Shown: positions 6,630-12,678 of the stretch, one piece after another
How positions within the stretch are numbered: the first letter of the stretch is position 1
Layout of the letters: each line of letters starts with the position of its first letter
DNA from: JAFNGF01 sp964567045
Lineage (GTDB): Bacteria > Planctomycetota > Phycisphaerae > Sedimentisphaerales > Anaerobacaceae
DNA: 14,548 nucleotides
Direction: 5' to 3'
NCBI GenBank assembly: GCA_964567045.1
Contig: CAZMLE010000087.1
Location: forward strand, 1-14,548
The notes under the pieces: model-generated
What the model saw: the letters and a program-made list of their open reading frames with translations, nothing else
The model's database searches: none
Told to the model about the DNA's origin: nothing
Translations under genes and position numbers: made by a program

Positions 6630-7757
6630 CTATTTGTAGGTTCGGCCTAAGTACTGGACGATGGCCTTTCTTAGCTCCAGCGGGTCTATTATGCCCAAAT
6701 GACCGTAGATAATTTCGCCGCCAGGCTTAATCAGAAGAGTGTACGGAATGCCTGCAAAGGACTCTTTGCCCACGGCCTCCACAAGCTCATATTTGTCTTC
6801 TGAGTTGAACAGGTAATTTCTGCAAGATGCTTGCTGATCTTTCAAGAAAGATAGGACCGTGTCCTTTCTCTGGGGCGAATCAGCACTTATAGTTATGAGC
6901 TCGAAATCCCGCCCGCGATACATCCGGTGGATGGTGACGAGTTCCGGGAACTCTATCACGCACGCCCCGCACCACGTGGCCCATACATTAACCAGCCGCA
7001 ATTTTTCTGAGTCGTTCTTGATGATTTTTCTTATGCCATCGGCGTCGATCATTTCAAGTGAGACGCCTTCCTTAGCCCAACGCTGCTGAGCCTCTTTTAC
7101 CGAGTCGCGTTTGCTCGACCATTTAATCGAACAGCCAAACGCCCTGGTCTTTTCCACGGGCACTTTTTTGCCCGCCAGCAATGCGTCTATCGCGTTACGT
7201 GCATCGTGAGATTTTACCTTATCAGGCTTTTCTGAATCATCGACCCGCCCGACATATCGCAGGTTACGCTCCTTATCAAAGATAAACACGTGCGGCGTTG
7301 CGACCGGCCCATAAGCGCGGCTGACTTTTTGCGTGTCCCCATCATAAAGATAAGGGAAATTGAATTCCTTGTCCTTTGCCCGGATTTTCATCTCCTCCAA
7401 TGAATCGCTGACGTCGGTATAGCCGAGTTCATCCAGCCGCACCGCTTGCGGGTCATTCGGCGAAATAGCAACCACCGCAACGCCTTTACCTTTGTAATCC
7501 GCTCCCAACTTTTTGATCCTTTCTTCGTATGCCTGGGCGGTCGGGCAGTGATTGCAGGTGAAGACAACCACGAGAATATCGGCCTGGGCAAAATCCGCCA
7601 GTTTGTGATTTCGCCCATCTACGCCGGGCAGATTAAAATCCGGCGCCTTTTCACCAATATCCAGCGTTCTGATCTTCTGCGGCTCCCCGGCGCCCAAACC
7701 TGCCGCTAAAAATAACGCTGTCACTGCTGCCAAAATACACCCCTTAAATTTGCCCAT
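6630..7757 (-). CDS. Exported protein with two thioredoxin-fold domains (redoxin + TlpA-like)
   Basis: A 375-residue protein with a Sec signal peptide (hydrophobic about 8-20, then GLGAGEPQK). Domain 1 (about 30-195) is AhpC/TSA-like: APDFNLPGVDGRNHKLADF, redox motif FTCNHCP with Cys68 and Cys71, and cis-Pro in ATPHVFIFD. Domain 2 (about 245-370) is TlpA/ResA-like: VNVWATWCGACVIEFPE with Cys263 and Cys266, and cis-Pro in GIPYTLLIKPGGEI. Both CxxC pairs are intact, so it may relay electrons between two thiol centres in the periplasm, for example in disulfide reduction or peroxide removal; this is inference. The start at 7757 is chosen because AAGGAG lies eight bases upstream and because it places the signal peptide at the N terminus; an in-frame start at 7796 would add 13 polar residues. 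It lies 44 bases after the pseudopilin-like gene. Confidence 0.9.
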   Translation of the reverse strand: MGKFKGCILAAVTALFLAAGLGAGEPQKIRTLDIGEKAPDFNLPGVDGRNHKLADFAQADILVVVFTCNHCPTAQAYEERIKKLGADYKGKGVAVVAISPNDPQAVRLDELGYTDVSDSLEEMKIRAKDKEFNFPYLYDGDTQKVSRAYGPVATPHVFIFDKERNLRYVGRVDDSEKPDKVKSHDARNAIDALLAGKKVPVEKTRAFGCSIKWSSKRDSVKEAQQRWAKEGVSLEMIDADGIRKIIKNDSEKLRLVNVWATWCGACVIEFPELVTIHRMYRGRDFELITISADSPQRKDTVLSFLKDQQASCRNYLFNSEDKYELVEAVGKESFAGIPYTLLIKPGGEIIYGHLGIIDPLELRKAIVQYLGRTYK

Positions 7758-7765
7758 TGCCAAAT

Positions 7766-7771
7766 CTCCTT
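7766..7771 (-). promoter_or_regulatory. Ribosome binding site deciding the redoxin start
   Basis: AAGGAG on the minus strand, eight bases before the ATG at 7757; it lies inside the frame if the start at 7796 were used. Confidence 0.75.
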
Positions 7772-7801
7772 CTTTGAATTGCTGTTTCTCTGACAATCGA
7801 C

Positions 7802-9277
7802 TTACGGCTGTTTTCGCCAGCCGGTTTTTTCTATCCGCTCAAATTCCGCCTCAATATCTGTTCCCTGGTAAAATGACAGCCAGCCCTGCAATCGGTGCGT
7901 TTGCCCCGGCTCTAGATCCGGAAACTTCGGGTCCGAATGAAAACACGGGCATCTTTCATTGCCCCAGGGCCTGTGACAATTCTCCCACGCGGTGATGATC
8001 CAATTTTTGCCGTCACTGCTGCGGCAGGCAACATACGGATTGGTGAATATCTTGTTATCGTCGGTCTGCTGTTCAAAACCACTAGCCATCTTCGGCAGTA
8101 CGCATATCTGTACCCGCAGGTCGGTCAGCCGCTCGTTCGTCCCGTTCTTGAGCCATAATTCCATGTGTACGGCTTCTCGCCTCGGGATTACCTTCGCACC
8201 GAACGCAATGCCATTGGGAAGCTCTCGCTCGATATCCAGCGAGCCATTGGAACGGCGGTTCCACTCTAACTTTGGCAGAACAACACCCTGCTTGGTCCAT
8301 ATTGTATCAATATGTGTGTGAGCCAGATAAGTTAGGCCCAGGTTAGACCAGATAGCTTCGGGCATATCCACAACAACGTAACTATTCGGGTCCCAGGGCG
8401 TAAAGACGCTGAATTTCGTCTCCCGCTGCGGGTCAATTGCCCCTTCCAGGAAGCCGATTCGCGGATGTCGCCCGCCCGGATAGGGCAGAACCAGCAGAGT
8501 TCCTGCCTCTTGGCGCTGGGGCCGATTATCCAAGCGAATATCAAATCTCTTTAGTCCAGCACTGATTTCATCATTTCCCAGACCTGTGGCGGCAGTAATT
8601 TCTTCACGAGTGAACCTGTGGTACGAGACCACATTCTCCAGCCAATATCGCCAGTCCTGATCACTGCCCGACCGGCGTGCGTTCCGCACCTTTTGTGCCG
8701 CGTCTCCTTCCCTGTCGCTACTTTGATCCGTCCACTTTAGCTGCCAAATTCTGCTCGCTTTGACAAACTCCACGTGCCCGTCCACAAACAGAACATTGCA
8801 GCCCTCACCATCGTGGTTCTCAGTAACTAGGAGCTCCGGCCCGCCACATTGGTTCCAGCGTGGCGTGCTCTCGAAGAGCAAGACCAAATCGGGCGAAAGG
8901 TCCGCCAACTTCTTGCCAGCCACGTACTTGTTCATCGCATAACTACTTTGCCCTTGCTTCGCGTCCGAACCAGGACAAATGAAGTTCTCACGCATCACAT
9001 ACTTGCTAAGCGCATCGCACCAGGTGTTCCCGCTAGGAAGCATATCGCTGATATCCGCTGCGTAAAACCCCATGGCCGTGCTCATGCAGTGCAGATTCGT
9101 CTTGCACCTGATGATGTAGACCTGGCCTCGGGGCGTAGGCCGTCGGGCAAACAGAATAGACAGGATCACAAAGTCGACAAAAACGCCCAAGACAAGGGCC
9201 ACAAGAACAACTGAAAGAACCCTGAACAAAGAGGACCGTTTCTCACCGCGCGGCTTCCCAACGGACATCTCGCTCAT
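7802..9277 (-). CDS. H-X9-DG pseudopilin-like domain fused to a planctomycete-type C-terminal domain
   Basis: A 491-residue protein. Residues 17-44 form one transmembrane helix; there is no prepilin leader (no G-F-[TS]-x-x-E cleavage site), so it is probably a fixed membrane anchor. Residues about 57-180 match the prepilin-processing-associated H-X9-DG domain: a CKTNLHCMSTAMGFYA helix, DMLPSGNTWCDAL, and ENHDGEGCNVLFVDGHVEFV (here ten residues between His155 and Asp166). A charged linker (183-205) leads to a domain of about 285 residues with WLENVVSYHRFTREEITAATG, YPGGRHPRIGFLEGAIDP, LTYLAHTHIDTIWTK, LPNGIAFGAKVIP and WLSFYQGTDIEAEFERI. I recognise that region as a recurrent planctomycete protein type without known function. 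The ATG overlaps the mfd stop as ATGA, with AGAGG seven bases upstream, so translation is coupled to mfd. Confidence 0.85.
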   Translation of the reverse strand: MSEMSVGKPRGEKRSSLFRVLSVVLVALVLGVFVDFVILSILFARRPTPRGQVYIIRCKTNLHCMSTAMGFYAADISDMLPSGNTWCDALSKYVMRENFICPGSDAKQGQSSYAMNKYVAGKKLADLSPDLVLLFESTPRWNQCGGPELLVTENHDGEGCNVLFVDGHVEFVKASRIWQLKWTDQSSDREGDAAQKVRNARRSGSDQDWRYWLENVVSYHRFTREEITAATGLGNDEISAGLKRFDIRLDNRPQRQEAGTLLVLPYPGGRHPRIGFLEGAIDPQRETKFSVFTPWDPNSYVVVDMPEAIWSNLGLTYLAHTHIDTIWTKQGVVLPKLEWNRRSNGSLDIERELPNGIAFGAKVIPRREAVHMELWLKNGTNERLTDLRVQICVLPKMASGFEQQTDDNKIFTNPYVACRSSDGKNWIITAWENCHRPWGNERCPCFHSDPKFPDLEPGQTHRLQGWLSFYQGTDIEAEFERIEKTGWRKQP

Positions 9278-12200
9278 TTCTTAGCCTCTGCGAACATCTT
9301 TCTTAGGATGCTTAACACCGTTCTCGGCTCAAAATAATTGCCAGGCAGGCGCAAATAAACGGTTTTGTTGTCAGCAATTCTAACCCGCCCAGAGACGTTT
9401 GCGAACAGAGAATTCATTTTGTCGCCGGGACTTTCGGCAAACGAAAAAGCCAAGTCATAGCCGGAGGCAACGATACTCTTTATGTCGTGTTTACTTGCGG
9501 CGATGCGAATTTCCGATAGCTCAACCAGCAATTCAGCCTCCTCCGGCACAGGGCCATAAACATCGGCTAGTTCGCTTTCGAGCTGCTTCAAATCCTCGCC
9601 CGTCCTGGCCACGGCGATTTTGCGATAAGCATCCATCCGAAGCCGGTCAATAGGTATGTAATTTTTCGGGATATACGCAGCAAATCCTAAATCGACAACC
9701 GCTGTCGGGACTACCTCGATCGGCTCATTCTTCAGTTGCCTGACGGCATTTGCCAGCAGCTCGCAATACATCTGATAGCCCACCGTTTGAATGTGCCCGG
9801 ATTGCTCAGGCCCCAAAATGTTGCCTGCGCCGCGAATCTCCAAATCCCGCAAGGCGATTCTAAAGCCGGCCCCCAGATGCGAATACTCTTCGATGGCTTT
9901 TAGGCGTCTGGCCGCTGTCGGCGTAATCGGGCGTAATGCCGGCAGCAGCATATACGCATACGCCCGGTGTTTGTATCTTCCCACCCGGCCGCGAAGCTGG
10001 TGCATCTCAGCCAGGCCGAATCTATCCGCATCATTTATAAAAATCGTATTGGCGTTTGGGATATCCAGCCCCGATTCGATAATGGTCGTACACACGAGCA
10101 CGTCCGTTTCGCCGAGCACAAAATCAATCATCGCCCTTTCCAGCTCGCTCTTTGGCATCTGTCCGTGCGCGATGGTAACCTTGGCGTCGGGGACAAGATT
10201 TTGGATTTCCCAGGCCTTTTTTTCGATCGTTTTGACCCTATTGTGCAGGAAAAAAACCTGTCCCTGCCGGTTCAATTCTCGATAAATCGCCTTTCTAATA
10301 AGCTCGTGGTTGTAAGGCGTCACGGCGGTCACTATGCTTCGCCTGTCCAGCGGCGGCGTGGCCAGCGAGCTTATGTCACGCAGACCAAGAAGCGACATGT
10401 GAAGCGTTCGCGGAATGGGCGTCGCGGTCATCGTAAGCACATCCACGTTGACGCGCATTTTTTTCAGCCTTTCTTTGTGCTCAACGCCGAAACGCTGCTC
10501 CTCGTCAATTATCAAAAGTCCCAAATCCTTGAAGCCTATGTCGCCGCTTAGAAGTCTGTGGGTGCCGATGAGTATATCGACTTTGCCCTGCCTGGTGCGG
10601 GCAATTATGTCACGCGCCTGGCTTGACGTCTTAAAGCGATTTAAGATTTCGATGCAAATCGGAAAATCCGCAAACCGCTCGGTAAAGGTTCTGCCGTGCT
10701 GCACACACAACACGGTAGTGGGCACAAGCACCGCGACCTGCTTTCCATTTTCCACCGCCTTAAATGCCGCCCGCATTGCAAGCTCGGTCTTACCATAGCC
10801 GACGTCGCCACACAAGAGTCTATCCATCGCTACAGGTTCCCGCATATCCGTCTTGATTTCTTGGGCGGCTGTAATTTGATCCGGCGTTTCCTGATAGGCG
10901 AATGACTCCTCAAATTCTGCCTGCCAGGTTGAGTCTTCGCCGAATGCAATTCCCCCCATCGCCTGGCGTTTCGCCTGAATCTGGAGCAACTCGGCGGCAA
11001 GGTCCCGAACCGAACGGGCGACTTTTTCTTTTTGCTTTTGCCATCTTTTTGAGCCGACCTTGCTCAAATTCGGTCTTCGCGGGCTTGTCCCTATATACTT
11101 TTGCACAAGCGCAATGTTGCGGACGGAAACCTGAATTTTCACGCCGTCTGCATATTCAATAGTAAGATATTCCGCCGCCGCGCCCTTTTCCCGGATTGTC
11201 TTTATGCCCAAGAACTTGCCGATGCCGTATGAGACGTGCACCACATAGTCGCCGACTTGCAGGTCGCTGAGCGTATCGACCGGTGTCGTTGCCCGAACCG
11301 GGCGCTGCCTTCGCCGCAGCGCAAATTGGCCAAACAGTTCGTGGTGACTTATTATGATGGTGTTCAACGAGTCGATGACAAAGCCTTGATGAATAAACCC
11401 CAACGGCAGCTTGAAGTTCGGCGGAATTTCTTTGTCGAGCTCTTTTATGATCTCGCCTACCCGCTGGACCTCAGCAGGACTTTCGCAATAAAGCAGGACC
11501 TTTTTGTCCTGTTTTGCCTGCTGCACCAACTCTTGTAGTGCGGCTTCGTGCCCGGCCCATACGGAAGTCGCCTTGTGCTCGTACTGCTGCACACTTTTGA
11601 CGCTTACTTTAAGAAATTCGCCCGGCTCGGCGGTGGCAAAGCGGCAGATATGTAGCTGGGTAAATCTGCCTGCCGAGCTATAAATGTCGGCCCAGCTATA
11701 AAGCCTATCCGGCGTCTGGGCACGCTGACGAAAAATGTCAGCGACTTCTTCACAGTCGACCGGCTCTTCAAAGATTATTACCGTATCGGCGGGCAGGATA
11801 TTTATGAAAAGCTCCTTTTGCTGGTGACCGCTGCCGCATACTACCGACACGATGCCGATGCTGTCTATCTGCTCGGTCGAACGGTGCGTGTCCAGATCAA
11901 TTTGCCGAATGCTTTCAATGCTGTCGCCGAAAAACTCCACCCTCACCGCTGCGGCTGTCACTCGTGACTCGTGACTCGTGACTCGTGACTCGAGCGACGA
12001 ACGACGAGCGACGAGCGACGAAATCAGCGGCGCGTAAATATCAATAATGCCGCCTCGCCGGGCGAATTGGCCCGGCAGATCGATCTGCTCGACCCGCTCA
12101 AAGCCATTTTCGACAAGCCACTCAACCACTTTTTCAGGCGAGGCCGGCTTACTTATTTCCAGCCGAAGCGAGCCTTCCTGCAAAAGCTGCGGCTTAGGCA

Positions 12201-12597
12201 CCGGCTGACAAAGAGCCTGTACCGATGCCGGGATAATTACTCGTGACTCGTGCCCAGTGTCCCGTGCCCCGGGCGACGAGATACGAGCGACGAGTTTCAG
12301 TCTTTCCGCTCTGGTTTCATCGGTGGCATCGGCTAATTCTTCTTCGCCCTCCCATGCGGCAAGAGCCGCTACATTTTTGCAGCCGAAGGTTTGTAGATCA
12401 TCGATGGCCTTATCGGCATCCTCGATATGGGGACAGATATATAGAATTGGACGAGCGAGTTTCTGCGATATGTACGCCGTTAGCAGGCGCGCAAAGGACC
12501 CCCACGTCCCTTCGACTTTGACCACCCCCCCACCGGTCTTGGCAGCCTCAAGCCGCGAGACAATCTTTGCAACCGTTTTATCCCGCCCAAGGTCCAT
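9274..12597 (-). CDS. mfd: Transcription-repair coupling factor Mfd
   Basis: An 1107-residue SF2 translocase, normal family length. It removes RNA polymerase stalled at DNA lesions and recruits UvrA. Domains in order: UvrB-like N-terminal domains (about 1-400, with QFARRGGIIDIY), the CarD-like RNA polymerase interaction domain (LQVGDYVVHVSYGIGKFLGI, near 444), and the RecG-like motor with Walker A GDVGYGKTE near 600, DEEQ box LLIIDEEQRFG near 696, TATPIPRTL and the TRG region HQLRGRVGRYKHRAY near 864. A C-terminal TRCF domain with AAYIPKNYIPIDRLRMDAYRK follows. The start is set at 12597 because the open frame upstream runs through hairpins and into tkt; the Shine-Dalgarno is weak. Odd feature: two related in-frame inserts at about residues 101-120 and 191-213, encoded by heptamer palindromes. 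The stop overlaps the next gene by four bases. Confidence 0.95.
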   Translation of the reverse strand: MDLGRDKTVAKIVSRLEAAKTGGGVVKVEGTWGSFARLLTAYISQKLARPILYICPHIEDADKAIDDLQTFGCKNVAALAAWEGEEELADATDETRAERLKLVARISSPGARDTGHESRVIIPASVQALCQPVPKPQLLQEGSLRLEISKPASPEKVVEWLVENGFERVEQIDLPGQFARRGGIIDIYAPLISSLVARRSSLESRVTSHESRVTAAAVRVEFFGDSIESIRQIDLDTHRSTEQIDSIGIVSVVCGSGHQQKELFINILPADTVIIFEEPVDCEEVADIFRQRAQTPDRLYSWADIYSSAGRFTQLHICRFATAEPGEFLKVSVKSVQQYEHKATSVWAGHEAALQELVQQAKQDKKVLLYCESPAEVQRVGEIIKELDKEIPPNFKLPLGFIHQGFVIDSLNTIIISHHELFGQFALRRRQRPVRATTPVDTLSDLQVGDYVVHVSYGIGKFLGIKTIREKGAAAEYLTIEYADGVKIQVSVRNIALVQKYIGTSPRRPNLSKVGSKRWQKQKEKVARSVRDLAAELLQIQAKRQAMGGIAFGEDSTWQAEFEESFAYQETPDQITAAQEIKTDMREPVAMDRLLCGDVGYGKTELAMRAAFKAVENGKQVAVLVPTTVLCVQHGRTFTERFADFPICIEILNRFKTSSQARDIIARTRQGKVDILIGTHRLLSGDIGFKDLGLLIIDEEQRFGVEHKERLKKMRVNVDVLTMTATPIPRTLHMSLLGLRDISSLATPPLDRRSIVTAVTPYNHELIRKAIYRELNRQGQVFFLHNRVKTIEKKAWEIQNLVPDAKVTIAHGQMPKSELERAMIDFVLGETDVLVCTTIIESGLDIPNANTIFINDADRFGLAEMHQLRGRVGRYKHRAYAYMLLPALRPITPTAARRLKAIEEYSHLGAGFRIALRDLEIRGAGNILGPEQSGHIQTVGYQMYCELLANAVRQLKNEPIEVVPTAVVDLGFAAYIPKNYIPIDRLRMDAYRKIAVARTGEDLKQLESELADVYGPVPEEAELLVELSEIRIAASKHDIKSIVASGYDLAFSFAESPGDKMNSLFANVSGRVRIADNKTVYLRLPGNYFEPRTVLSILRKMFAEAKK
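11961..12023 (-). repeat. Heptamer-periodic imperfect palindrome inside mfd, copy B
   Basis: Nine 7-base units on the plus strand: four of CTCGTGA, a central CTCGAGC, and four of the GACGAGC type (the first and last with one or two changes). Arms pair as 5-bp blocks (CTCGT with ACGAG) separated by 2x2 internal loops around the palindrome CTCGAG. The unit length of 63 bases adds 21 codons to mfd between the IIDIY strand and VRVEFFGD, which are usually joined by a short loop. The encoded peptide is SLVARRSSLESRVTSHESRV. Confidence 0.85.
12240..12295 (-). repeat. Heptamer-periodic imperfect palindrome inside mfd, copy A
   Basis: Eight 7-base units on the plus strand: CTCGTGA, CTCGTGC, two diverged units, a central CCCGGGC, and three of the GACGAGA/TACGAGC/GACGAGT type. 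It is the same architecture, orientation and reading frame as copy B, with more drift in the left arm. The encoded peptide LVARISSPGARDTGHESRV matches copy B at 13 of 19 positions without gaps. It sits between a helix (AERLK) and VIIPASVQALCQPVP, again a loop position. Confidence 0.85.
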
Positions 12598-12621
12598 AGC
12601 CGCAACCCGGCAACGGGAAAG

Positions 12622-12645
12622 TACCCCCAGTGAAACTGGGGGGTA
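12622..12645. repeat. Hairpin 1 in the tkt-mfd spacer
   Basis: Plus-strand CCCCCAG, loop TGAAA, CTGGGGG, with outer TA/TA pairs across one bulged G. It begins 25 bases upstream of the mfd start codon. There is no T-run after it on the minus strand, so an intrinsic terminator is unlikely; it may weaken read-through from tkt into mfd or be an interspersed repeat. Confidence 0.7.
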
Positions 12646-12659
12646 AAGATTATATTTGG

Positions 12660-12678
12660 CCCGCGGTTTCACCGTGGG
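12660..12678. repeat. Hairpin 2, overlapping the tkt stop codon
   Basis: Plus-strand CCCGCGG, loop TTTCA, CCGTGGG (one G.T pair). Read on the minus strand, one arm encodes the last residues of transketolase (Asn-Pro-Arg) and the TGA stop lies at the arm/loop boundary. It is an inverted, diverged copy of hairpin 1. Confidence 0.7.

Noticed and set aside
11961..12023. CRISPR array or ordinary microsatellite
   Set aside because: There are no spacers, and the two halves are different heptamers arranged as an inverted repeat around a palindromic core. Simple slippage would not make the inverted second half.
12622..12678. Intrinsic terminator between tkt and mfd
   Set aside because: Neither hairpin is followed by a T-run on the minus strand, and mfd begins 25 bases after the second one. 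A REP-like or attenuator role is possible, but it is not a standard terminator.
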